Source: a virus
DNA: 21,814 nt
Reading direction: 5' to 3' (one strand)
IMG/VR virus record: IMGVR_UViG_3300030116_002175
Location: 27,231-49,044 of that record
How positions within the stretch are numbered: position 1 is the stretch's first letter; each line of letters begins with the position of its first letter. This document shows positions 14,267 through 19,309 of the stretch, in pieces. Both the position numbers and the translations under genes were made by a program. The notes under the pieces were generated by a model. The model had not been told where the DNA came from. It saw only the letters and a program-made list of their open reading frames with translations, and made no database searches.

Positions 14267-14433
14267 AGATTACTGTTAAAGAACTAATAGAAGCGGCAGA
14301 AGCAATAAAATCTGATACTTCTTGGGTTAACGATAGTCATACTCAAGCAGAACATCGTGGTATTTGTGAAGGTCTAAATTGTCTCGTTGGACATTTTAAA
14401 TTAATGGAAAAACTTAAAAAGGGGCAAAAATGA
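14263..14433 (+). CDS. Small hypothetical protein (56 aa)
   Basis: The ATG at 14263 and the stop at 14431-14433 both form four-base ATGA overlaps with the flanking genes, strong evidence that this short frame is translated. The peptide is helical: an N-terminal E-L-I-E-A-A-E-A-I-K helix, a middle H-T-Q-A-E-H-R-G-I-C-E-G-L segment and a basic end. Function is unknown. Confidence 0.62.
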   Translation: MKITVKELIEAAEAIKSDTSWVNDSHTQAEHRGICEGLNCLVGHFKLMEKLKKGQK

Positions 14434-14933
14434 ATATATTTATGTTAGATAGTAATATGGACAAATGTGTTCAGTACCATTGTGATAAACATATTGTCAA
14501 AATGCCATTGGAAACTACGCAGATGGTGTGTACTATATCACATAAGGTAGCACCAATATCAGGACTTACTCCACCTTACTTGCCAGTTCATGCCAAGCAT
14601 CCTTGCACTCTGTGGGGTGGTTTGAACAAACGTAACTTCACTTGGCTCTGGTGGTTTGGAGTGGCTTTATGTGCAGAGTATGAGTATAGGTATGGTCGCA
14701 AACATGCTTGTGTAGACGTGTTGTATGATATTGCTTGTCAATGTTGGAATGATTTACCTCCAGGAGAGATGACAGAGCAACCACAAGCTATGCCTGATGA
14801 GTACAAAGACCCTGATGTTATTCAGGCTTATCGTAAATATTATTATTATGAAAAAAGTCGTTTCGCTAAATGGACAAAGCGACCACGACCATTCTTTATG
14901 GAGGAGGGATATTATGGAAAGATTGAAGCCTAA
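14430..14933 (+). CDS. Conserved phage protein with C-D-K-H-I-V-K-M motif, function unknown
   Basis: This encodes a 167-residue protein of a family I recall from many large phages. It opens with M-N-I-F-M-L-D and continues with H-C-D-K-H-I-V-K-M-P-L-E-T-T-Q-M (about 17-32), then H-P-C-T-L-W, N-F-T-W-L-W-W-F, C-A-E-Y-E-Y-R-Y-G, and a C-terminal Y-R-K-Y-Y-Y-Y-E-K. The many conserved Cys, His, Trp and Tyr residues suggest a metal- or nucleotide-binding enzyme, but no activity is established to my knowledge. The start is in an ATGA overlap behind AAAAGGGG. Its end overlaps the next gene by 20 bases. Confidence 0.75.
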   Translation: MNIFMLDSNMDKCVQYHCDKHIVKMPLETTQMVCTISHKVAPISGLTPPYLPVHAKHPCTLWGGLNKRNFTWLWWFGVALCAEYEYRYGRKHACVDVLYDIACQCWNDLPPGEMTEQPQAMPDEYKDPDVIQAYRKYYYYEKSRFAKWTKRPRPFFMEEGYYGKIEA

Positions 14934-15165
14934 CTTTGAAATATATGATTTCAAAGGTTGCTTTCTTGTGCGTTATTTTAGACCACAAGAAACTGGACCA
15001 CGCAGACATGTTGCTAACAGCATGGAAGATGCACTCAAGTTCATACAGTCGTTTTATGTAAAAGATAGAGAACAACGCACTTTTGATTTTAAGCAAGGTG
15101 ATGCTAGTAAACCTAGACACCCTTATGATCGTAGTGATGAGTATTGGGAGGAGCAAGATGTTTAA
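14914..15165 (+). CDS. Hypothetical protein (83 aa)
   Basis: The ATG at 14914 is chosen for GGAGGAG at about 14900-14906; an in-frame start at 14797 would only add a translation of the overlapping gene. It has an alpha/beta N-terminus (F-E-I-Y-D-F-K-G-C-F-L-V-R-Y-F), a helix M-E-D-A-L-K-F-I-Q-S-F, and an acidic, proline-containing disordered end (Y-W-E-E-Q-D-V). It may be a short annotation-less phage accessory protein. It overlaps both neighbours. Confidence 0.6.
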   Translation: MERLKPNFEIYDFKGCFLVRYFRPQETGPRRHVANSMEDALKFIQSFYVKDREQRTFDFKQGDASKPRHPYDRSDEYWEEQDV

Positions 15166-15382
15166 AGCAATAGGATTAATTTGTTCTGCTTGGATAGTTA
15201 ACGGTGAGCCTAAACAAGCATGTTACACTCATAAATTTAGATGGGAGTTTGAAACTAAAAAAGAATGCCAAATTAGATTTTTTCATTATAGAACTAGGGA
15301 AAAACCAGTCTGGCAAAATATTGTTTTAGGTGAATGTTTTAAAGAAGAAAGGAAAGAAAATGCAATATCAAACAATAAATGA
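15158..15382 (+). CDS. Small Cys-containing protein with hydrophobic N-terminus (74 aa)
   Basis: The ATG at 15158 follows GGGAGGAG, 8 bases before the end of the previous gene. Residues 4-14 are hydrophobic (A-I-G-L-I-C-S-A-W-I-V), long enough for a short signal-like segment but not a clear lipobox. Four cysteines (9, 22, 37, 60) could form disulfides if the protein is exported. It contains a W-E-F-E-T-K-K-E-C motif I associate with small phage proteins. It overlaps the next gene by 23 bases. Unrecognised. Confidence 0.5.
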   Translation: MFKAIGLICSAWIVNGEPKQACYTHKFRWEFETKKECQIRFFHYRTREKPVWQNIVLGECFKEERKENAISNNK

Positions 15383-15557
15383 ATTACCAGAAGATGTACA
15401 AAGCGAAGTCAGGCTTGAGTTAAGGAAACAATCATTACTCGGTAAAAACGCTTTCCCTTATCAATACATTGGGAGTGGTTGGCTATCTCGCAAAAAAGAT
15501 GGCACAATATTATTTAGACCTCATGGGTTTAGGAAAGCAGAGGTAAGACGTGACTAA
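15360..15557 (+). CDS. Small hypothetical protein (65 aa)
   Basis: The ATG at 15360 follows AAAGGAAAG; an in-frame start at 15330 has no ribosome site. The protein has an acidic helix (E-L-P-E-D-V-Q-S-E-V-R-L-E-L-R-K) and a basic end (R-K-A-E-V-R-R-D). It overlaps the previous gene by 23 bases and the regulator downstream by 8, so it appears to be co-translated. Function unknown. Confidence 0.55.
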   Translation: MQYQTINELPEDVQSEVRLELRKQSLLGKNAFPYQYIGSGWLSRKKDGTILFRPHGFRKAEVRRD

Positions 15558-15897
15558 ACTAACACCTGATGTTGAGGACAGCATACGGACTTGTTTGACA
15601 CACTTGAACCAACCGAGTATGAGATGGACAAATAAAAAATTGGCAAAGTTCTTCAATGTGTCTGAAGTAACGATGCGTAGATGGATTGATAAACTACAAC
15701 TCGCACGATTTGTGGTGGATGGACGTAATAAAATGTCACCCTTCTACAACAAAGATCGTAACAGTCTTATCTATGAGGATTACTGGACTCACCAAAGAAG
15801 TCTAGCTGATATTGGTAAGATATATGGTATGTCACGTCAACGTGTCCATCAAATAGTAAAGAAAGCAGAGAAGCATAGATTAAAAGGATTACTATAA
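15550..15897 (+). CDS. Double helix-turn-helix protein with sigma-region-4-like motif; putative transcription regulator
   Basis: This encodes a 115-residue basic protein with a GTG start (AGAGG upstream, coupled to the previous gene). Two helix-turn-helix segments are visible. Residues 29-48 read K-K-L-A-K-F-F-N-V-S-E-V-T-M-R-R-W, and residues 84-105 read S-L-A-D-I-G-K-I-Y-G-M-S-R-Q-R-V-H-Q-I. The second closely follows region 4.2 of sigma-70 factors (D-I-G-x-x-x-G-x-S-R-x-R-V-x-Q-I), which contacts the -35 element. There is no region 2, so it is not a complete sigma factor. It is a plausible phage regulator of the downstream promoters; targets are unknown. Confidence 0.7.
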   Translation: MTKLTPDVEDSIRTCLTHLNQPSMRWTNKKLAKFFNVSEVTMRRWIDKLQLARFVVDGRNKMSPFYNKDRNSLIYEDYWTHQRSLADIGKIYGMSRQRVHQIVKKAEKHRLKGLL

Positions 15898-15899
15898 TA

Positions 15900-15937
15900 T
15901 TGTAATCAACTATCTATTTGGTACTATTTATTATAAG
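15900..15937 (+). promoter_or_regulatory. Weak promoter candidate upstream of 15964
   Basis: TATTAT (15929-15934) lies in the 66-base gap after the helix-turn-helix gene. No good -35 is correctly spaced; TTTGGTACT just upstream recurs before 21133. Low support, based on gap position and A+T content. Confidence 0.25.
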
Positions 15938-15963
15938 TAATTTATTCACAGAAAGGAAAACTT

Positions 15964-16236
15964 ATGGAAGCAAAACAAAAGTCGCCACGACATGCAGATA
16001 ACATGGTCAGGCAACATTTACCTGAAAAGTTATTTACAAAGGGTCATGGTCCAATGGCTCTCGCCCATGAGTGTATGGAGTTAAGTACAAAAATCCAGCA
16101 CTTATCTGAGGACTACATGTTTGTCACAGTGTTTATGGAATATGTTAAATTAAAAGATCCAGCACTCTACAAGCAAGGTAAGTTGACAGCAGAGAGTGTA
16201 ATTAATAATAGCAACAAGGAGGAAACCAGTGATTGA
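15964..16236 (+). CDS. Hypothetical protein (90 aa)
   Basis: The ATG follows CAGAAAGGAAAA. The protein is helical and His/Met-rich, with H-G-P-M-A-L-A-H-E-C-M-E-L-S-T-K-I at about 28-44 and a C-terminal acidic, asparagine-rich tail. No motif is recognised. The AAGGAGG near its 3' end (16216-16222) serves a short frame that overlaps it by 8 bases. Confidence 0.6.
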   Translation: MEAKQKSPRHADNMVRQHLPEKLFTKGHGPMALAHECMELSTKIQHLSEDYMFVTVFMEYVKLKDPALYKQGKLTAESVINNSNKEETSD

Positions 16237-16297
16237 TTATGTAATACATTTTGTTTTTGAGCAAACGCTCTACACTCTTTTTACACAGATTTTTTAA
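16229..16297 (+). CDS. Short hydrophobic peptide (22 aa), possible leader peptide
   Basis: GTG at 16229 is 6 bases after a perfect AAGGAGG (16216-16222), and the frame runs to TAA at 16297. The product is rich in aromatic and aliphatic residues (M-I-D-Y-V-I-H-F-V-F, then L-Y-T-L-F-T-Q-I-F). No other start nearby explains this strong ribosome site. It ends just before the structured region 16302-16487, so it could be a leader peptide coupled to that RNA, or a small membrane peptide. Confidence 0.42.
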   Translation: MIDYVIHFVFEQTLYTLFTQIF

Positions 16298-16301
16298 CAG
16301 T

Positions 16302-16487
16302 TACGAGGGTGGAGGCAACTCCTTTACATGGGGTCGGTGGCAAGTCCGACCTCTACAATGGTGTAGATGCACAAACTGTCTTCCCTCATTTATTAGTGAA
16401 CGAGACAGTTTTGTGGAGCTGAGTTTTAATATGTTTTTCATGGTGATGGGATCGTCTCCTCTAAAAATGGTTGTCCCGAATCTACAC
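16302..16487 (+). ncRNA. Candidate structured non-coding RNA in a gene-free stretch
   Basis: Four local hairpins can be drawn. GGAG-GCAA-CTCC (16311-16322) has a GNRA loop. GGTCGG/CCGACC (16332-16337 with 16346-16351) is the second. TCTACA-ATGG-TGTAGA (16352-16367) is the third. The fourth is a 9-bp stem (16373-16381 with 16403-16411) topped by a smaller hairpin (16386-16399). GTGTAGAT (16361-16368) can also pair with ATCTACAC (16480-16487), which is exclusive with the third hairpin, and GAGGG (16305-16309) can pair with CCCTC (16383-16387). I counted 58 G or C in 16301-16420, GC-rich for this area. The open frame over it starts at TTG without a ribosome site and looks non-coding. No known RNA family was recognised. 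Confidence 0.5.
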
Positions 16488-16517
16488 AAACTTGCACTTT
16501 TATAGAAAGGAAAGTAA

Positions 16518-16724
16518 ATGGAAGAGTTAATTAATCATAAGGGCGAGCGTCAAAGAACAGACGGCATACCTAGAAGAATAGTATCAACCCGAATATTATT
16601 ACAATGGAATGATACACCTAAAGAAGAAATAAGCCTACACGAGATGCCTCATGAGGTGGCTGAAAGTTTTGACCGTTGGCTGTCAATGATTGAAGACGAA
16701 GAAAACAAAAAGGTCGGCTTATGA
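16518..16724 (+). CDS. Small hypothetical protein (68 aa)
   Basis: The ATG follows TATAGAAAGGAAAG. The first half is basic (H-K-G-E-R-Q-R-T-D-G-I-P-R-R-I-V) and the second acidic, with a helix H-E-V-A-E-S-F-D-R-W-L-S-M-I-E-D-E-E. It may be regulated by the structured RNA region directly upstream. The stop is in an ATGA overlap with a tiny hydrophobic frame. Function unknown. Confidence 0.58.
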   Translation: MEELINHKGERQRTDGIPRRIVSTRILLQWNDTPKEEISLHEMPHEVAESFDRWLSMIEDEENKKVGL

Positions 16725-16771
16725 TCTGTTGGGTGATTTTAATATTAATTGTCGTTTGGATATTTAGTTAG
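16721..16771 (+). CDS. Tiny hydrophobic peptide (16 aa), possible membrane peptide
   Basis: ATG at 16721 overlaps the previous stop (ATGA) and the frame ends at TAG 16769-16771. Almost every residue is hydrophobic (M-I-C-W-V-I-L-I-L-I-V-V-W-I-F-S), one membrane span with no charged residue. The ATGA coupling and composition argue for translation, but a frame this short can arise by chance in A+T-rich DNA. Confidence 0.35.
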   Translation: MICWVILILIVVWIFS

Positions 16772-16784
16772 TACCTCTTACGGT

Positions 16785-16799
16785 ATCACTTGGTATAAT
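16785..16799 (+). promoter_or_regulatory. Candidate promoter (ATCAC-N4-TATAAT) for the 16831 operon
   Basis: ATCAC (16785-16789) is followed after four bases by TATAAT (16794-16799), 31 bases before the next ATG. No good -35 hexamer is seen. Three other gaps share the same arrangement. Confidence 0.5.
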
Positions 16800-16830
16800 T
16801 AATTATAGTAAACAACAGAAGGAGGTCTAT

Positions 16831-17028
16831 ATGGCTAATGATACTATAAAAAAACCAGACAGTGAGTGGTTTACTTTTTTAACTGACTTACGTGATTCTG
16901 GTGCAATAAATATGATGGGAGCACCTCGCATCATGCACGAAGAGATGGGTGTACCATTACAAGAAGCTAGGGATATCTTTACAAGGTGGACCAAGCATTT
17001 AACGGAGCAACGCAATGCCACTGACTAA
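16831..17028 (+). CDS. Small conserved phage protein (65 aa)
   Basis: The ATG follows GAAGGAGG. The segment L-R-D-S-G-A-I-N-M-M-G-A-P and the following helices E-E-M-G-V-P-L-Q-E-A-R-D-I-F-T-R-W match a pattern I recall in small phage proteins (S-G-x-x-N-M-x-G-A, then A-R-x-I-x-x-x-W). It looks like a compact helical domain, perhaps nucleic-acid binding. It overlaps the next gene by 14 bases. Function unknown. Confidence 0.65.
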   Translation: MANDTIKKPDSEWFTFLTDLRDSGAINMMGAPRIMHEEMGVPLQEARDIFTRWTKHLTEQRNATD

Positions 17029-17206
17029 AGAAGGTGGCAACTTCGTTGCTAAACAAAAGAGTCGCAACCTTGTGATGGTATCTAATGAGGAAACTATAAA
17101 GGATCTTAAATACATACAAGAAACTTTGTATAACAATCAAGGTATCCAGTTGAGTTTACAAAAGGTTGTTGACCATTTAATTCACCATTATTTAAAGGAG
17201 CGTTAA
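17015..17206 (+). CDS. Small protein with ribbon-helix-helix-like pattern (63 aa)
   Basis: The basic N-terminus (K-Q-K-S-R) leads into a short strand (N-L-V-M-V) and two helices (E-E-T-I-K-D-L-K-Y-I-Q-E-T-L, then S-L-Q-K-V-V-D-H-L-I-H-H-Y-L) separated by N-N-Q-G-I-Q-L. This order fits ribbon-helix-helix DNA-binding proteins, often small phage regulators. The stop overlaps the next start (TAATG). The assignment is by pattern only. Confidence 0.5.
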   Translation: MPLTKEGGNFVAKQKSRNLVMVSNEETIKDLKYIQETLYNNQGIQLSLQKVVDHLIHHYLKER

Positions 17207-17394
17207 TGGAAAAAGAATATTGTTTTAAAATAGAGTTGGAGGGTGTCCAAGGACACCTTACCTACTCAGTGTTTGCAGAGTCAGAACAAGAAGCTAAAGA
17301 TATGGTTAGTTTTTTCATACAGTCTCTGCCTTTTATAATAACTAAAATGTGGGAGTATCCAAATGGGAAAAGTCAAACAACTCTGGCAGGATGA
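17206..17394 (+). CDS. Small hypothetical protein (62 aa)
   Basis: The start overlaps the previous stop by one base and lies behind AAAGGAG. The protein has a beta strand, then strand and helix (Y-C-F-K-I-E-L-E-G, Y-S-V-F-A-E-S-E-Q-E-A-K-D-M-V), a common layout for small phage alpha/beta proteins. It overlaps the next gene by 32 bases. Function unknown. Confidence 0.52.
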   Translation: MEKEYCFKIELEGVQGHLTYSVFAESEQEAKDMVSFFIQSLPFIITKMWEYPNGKSQTTLAG

Positions 17395-17596
17395 GATTGA
17401 TCAAGCCGTTGATGAATATCATGACGAAGTTAAATTATGGACAGAGCGTTATGGTATTAATTACTCAGACGACAGTAGAAAGGTAATGATCATCAAATCT
17501 CAAGAAAGAGCTAAAAAAAGACTGGTCAGCAAACTACACGCTAATGGATGTAGTGCTGATCACATTGAAGAAATAGTAAACTGTGAGTGTCGGTGA
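17363..17596 (+). CDS. Small hypothetical protein (77 aa)
   Basis: The ATG at 17363 lies 32 bases inside the previous gene. The product is highly charged and helical (W-Q-D-E-I-D-Q-A-V-D-E-Y-H-D-E-V-K), with a basic middle (R-A-K-K-R-L-V-S-K-L-H) and a C-terminal Cys pair (N-C-E-C-R) plus a C at residue 61. No domain recognised. The stop forms a GTGA overlap with the next gene. Confidence 0.55.
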   Translation: MGKVKQLWQDEIDQAVDEYHDEVKLWTERYGINYSDDSRKVMIIKSQERAKKRLVSKLHANGCSADHIEEIVNCECR

Positions 17597-18174
17597 ACGA
17601 AGAGATAGATAACATACTCAGGGAGTTTGCTGAACTTCACAATTTAAAAAAGGAAGAGGTTAAGGTAGAGCCTCTTCCCTCAATGCGTATTGTACCTCTA
17701 CCTCCCCTAAAATTTAGAGCCAAACATTTGATTGATGATGGCAAAAAAGATTCATTTACAAAAAACACTAAGAAAAAATATAAGAAGAAAGCTACACCTT
17801 ACATTCGCTCACGTCGTCTGCAAGGTCACAGTATGACTAAAAAACAAGCTGATGAGCGTAGTTTAGCCGATGGAGGATGGCACTTGGATAATTTTACATG
17901 CCTTAAATTAACGGATGCACGACCAACTTGCCTGATGTGTGATTTACCACCACGAACGATTGGTGATTTAATTTTAGCGTTGTTCTCTCCTTTTTACAAA
18001 TGTGAAGTCTGCTTTTCCATTCGCCCCTTCAAGATGGCGACTAAAAGTAATCCAAATGATATTTTCTTTCCTCCAGAGTCCAGTAAAAAAGTTAGACGGC
18101 ATAGTGCTATGGGATTAGGTATACTGAAGCAAAAGATAAAAAGGCTACAAGACGAAGACAAAAAATGGCTATAA
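17593..18174 (+). CDS. Basic Cys-containing hypothetical protein (193 aa)
   Basis: GTG at 17593 is preferred because it forms a GTGA overlap with the previous stop; a GTG six bases earlier (17587) is also possible. Neither has a strong ribosome site, so coupling is likely. The middle is very basic (K-K-K-Y-K-K-K-A-T and R-S-R-R-L-Q-G-H-S-M-T-K-K-Q-A-D). It is followed by C-L-K-L, then C-L-M-C and about 24 residues later C-E-V-C, a likely zinc-binding domain. The C-terminus is again basic. Nucleic-acid binding is a reasonable guess. Not recognised. Confidence 0.6.
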   Translation: MNEEIDNILREFAELHNLKKEEVKVEPLPSMRIVPLPPLKFRAKHLIDDGKKDSFTKNTKKKYKKKATPYIRSRRLQGHSMTKKQADERSLADGGWHLDNFTCLKLTDARPTCLMCDLPPRTIGDLILALFSPFYKCEVCFSIRPFKMATKSNPNDIFFPPESSKKVRRHSAMGLGILKQKIKRLQDEDKKWL

Positions 18175-18182
18175 CTCCCTAA

Positions 18183-18197
18183 ATCACGTGTTATTAT
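18183..18197 (+). promoter_or_regulatory. Candidate promoter (ATCAC-N4-TATTAT) for the 18231 operon
   Basis: ATCAC (18183-18187), four bases, then TATTAT (18192-18197), in the 56-base gap before the next gene. Same layout as the candidates before 5081, 16831 and 19916. Confidence 0.48.
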
Positions 18198-18230
18198 ATT
18201 TATATGGTTAATTATAGAAAGGAGTCAACC

Positions 18231-18419
18231 ATGGATAACAAAAAGCAATGGGCTACTGGCGTCATTTATGATGAGGACGGTAGCATTCGTGAAGTATTCC
18301 AACACGAAAATGAAAAAGACGTTAAGGATATGATGGCTTTTGTATTAGCACTCAGTGGTAAAAATCTACGGTCTGAGTACATTGGTCGCATCAATGGCAA
18401 GTATAAGGTGGCGTTATGA
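18231..18419 (+). CDS. Small hypothetical protein (62 aa)
   Basis: The ATG at 18231 follows GAAAGGAG (18217-18224); an in-frame start at 18204 has no ribosome site. The pattern is strand (W-A-T-G-V-I-Y-D-E-D-G), strand (I-R-E-V-F-Q-H), helix (E-K-D-V-K-D-M-M-A-F-V-L-A-L), then strand (Y-I-G-R-I-N-G-K-Y-K-V), a compact alpha/beta fold. The stop is in an ATGA overlap with the next short gene. Function unknown. Confidence 0.57.
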   Translation: MDNKKQWATGVIYDEDGSIREVFQHENEKDVKDMMAFVLALSGKNLRSEYIGRINGKYKVAL

Positions 18420-18538
18420 AAGTAAAAAAATCTATGACGTTGTCAGAATATCAAGAGTTACAGAGTATCGTAATGTCTTGGTGGTTTAGCCTACCACAAG
18501 GATTGCAAAAAGAGTTAAGGGAGTTTTATGATGACTAG
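18416..18538 (+). CDS. Small hypothetical protein (40 aa)
   Basis: ATG at 18416 overlaps the previous stop (ATGA), and the frame ends at TAG 18538, 11 bases into the next gene. The peptide is basic at the start and then helical (L-S-E-Y-Q-E-L-Q-S-I-V-M-S-W-W, then L-P-Q-G-L-Q-K-E-L-R-E-F). The tight junctions on both sides support translation. Function unknown. Confidence 0.55.
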   Translation: MKVKKSMTLSEYQELQSIVMSWWFSLPQGLQKELREFYDD

Positions 18539-18902
18539 AACTTTATTTGATGATATGGACATACCTTACCATGAGTGGTTCGGTAATGTCGTAGGTGGTT
18601 GGATCTATAAAAACTTTCGTAATTGTGGCATGGGTCCGTTTTCTGCTGATACTGATAATAAAAAAGGTAAATATATTTTCCGTGTCAGTGACCACACAAC
18701 CTTCTATATATTTGTTGATGAGGCTTACGAAAGTCTTGTTATAACTTATACTTGGAACAATGGTAAAGAGGCTCAGTGCAATAGTCTGTATCTCACTAAA
18801 CAAGAGTTAAGTTTTGGTAAAGACCATTGTGATGAGTTAATGTGGCAACTGACAAAGCCATCAGGTGATGTTTATAAATGGGAATATAGAAAGGAGGAAT
18901 AA
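18528..18902 (+). CDS. Hypothetical protein (124 aa)
   Basis: The ATG pair at 18528 and 18531 follows AAGGGAG; either could start it. The protein is beta-rich and aromatic (Y-I-F-R-V-S-D-H-T-T-F-Y-I-F-V, then L-V-I-T-Y-T-W-N-N-G) with a helical C-terminus. It shows no signal or membrane segment. The stop codon directly abuts the next ATG. Function unknown. Confidence 0.62.
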   Translation: MMTRTLFDDMDIPYHEWFGNVVGGWIYKNFRNCGMGPFSADTDNKKGKYIFRVSDHTTFYIFVDEAYESLVITYTWNNGKEAQCNSLYLTKQELSFGKDHCDELMWQLTKPSGDVYKWEYRKEE

Positions 18903-19178
18903 ATGCCTAAGAATCATTATTATACATTAAAGGCTGAGGAAGCACCGTTCAAACCTTCAGCCTTGAGTAAAGTGTTTCCACAAAAGGAGGATACAATGCA
19001 CTATGAAGTACGCACCATGCCAGATGGTCTGTATATTGTGGTTGATGCTGAGGGCAAAAAGGTTACTCAGCATTATACCTATGACGATGCCAAAGGGGTC
19101 TCGGATCATATGAACAGAAAATTAGAGCATGAACAAAACAAAAGTCTGCTATATAGTAGTAAATTGAAATCAGAGTGA
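18903..19178 (+). CDS. Hypothetical protein (91 aa) with a possible internal start
   Basis: The ATG at 18903 follows TATAGAAAGGAGG. A second AAAGGAGG lies within the gene (18984-18991) with an in-frame ATG at 18996, which would yield a 60-residue form starting M-H-Y-E-V-R-T-M. The downstream half reads as a complete alpha/beta domain (Y-E-V-R-T-M-P-D-G-L-Y-I-V-V-D-A-E-G, then Y-D-D-A-K-G-V-S-D-H-M). The first 31 residues look disordered. The ORF may make two products. Function unknown. Confidence 0.58.
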   Translation: MPKNHYYTLKAEEAPFKPSALSKVFPQKEDTMHYEVRTMPDGLYIVVDAEGKKVTQHYTYDDAKGVSDHMNRKLEHEQNKSLLYSSKLKSE

Positions 19179-19186
19179 AAAACAAA

Positions 19187-19215
19187 ATCAGATATTATAA
19201 TATACGATATCTGAT
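19187..19215. repeat. 9-bp perfect inverted repeat, A+T-rich
   Basis: ATCAGATAT (19187-19195) and ATATCTGAT (19207-19215) are exact reverse complements with an 11-base spacer, followed by ATATTATTT. It could be an operator or a weak terminator for the upstream gene. The stem is A+T-rich, so an RNA hairpin would be weak. Confidence 0.4.
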
Positions 19216-19233
19216 ATATTATTTCCGTTTCGC

Positions 19234-19280
19234 GACAACAACTGGATTCCATTCGGCATGATAAGAATTTAGTTGTTGTT
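19234..19280. repeat. Long imperfect inverted repeat upstream of terminase small subunit; candidate pac/cos or regulatory hairpin
   Basis: ACAACAACT (19235-19243) and AGTTGTTGT (19271-19279) are exact reverse complements. Two bases further in, ATTC (19246-19249) faces GAAT (19265-19268), with GG opposite TT between them. As RNA this gives a 15-bp helix with two G-U pairs and a 15-base loop. No T tract follows. It lies 30 bases before the small terminase gene, where packaging sites are often found. Confidence 0.45.
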
Positions 19281-19303
19281 ACTATTAAGCAGAGTTATAT
19301 AAT
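19276..19303 (+). promoter_or_regulatory. Candidate promoter very close to the terminase small subunit start
   Basis: TTGTTA (19276-19281), 16 bases, then perfect TATAAT (19298-19303). The ATG is at 19310, seven bases after the -10, so transcription would begin at about the start codon. No Shine-Dalgarno precedes this gene. Confidence 0.5.
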
Positions 19304-19309
19304 AAAGAT

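Noticed and set aside
7516-16343. 13-base identity (GGGTCGGTGGCAA) between the aGPT-PPlase gene (7516-7528) and the structured RNA (16331-16343).
   Set aside because: A few 13-base matches are expected by chance in a window this size; no further similarity extends from it.
16302-16487. Group I intron or tmRNA.
   Set aside because: The flanking genes are intact and unrelated, no splice-site or core motif was recognised, and no tRNA-like ends are present.
16251-16505. 84-codon open frame across the structured region.
   Set aside because: TTG start without a ribosome site, no protein-like pattern, and it overlaps all the hairpins.
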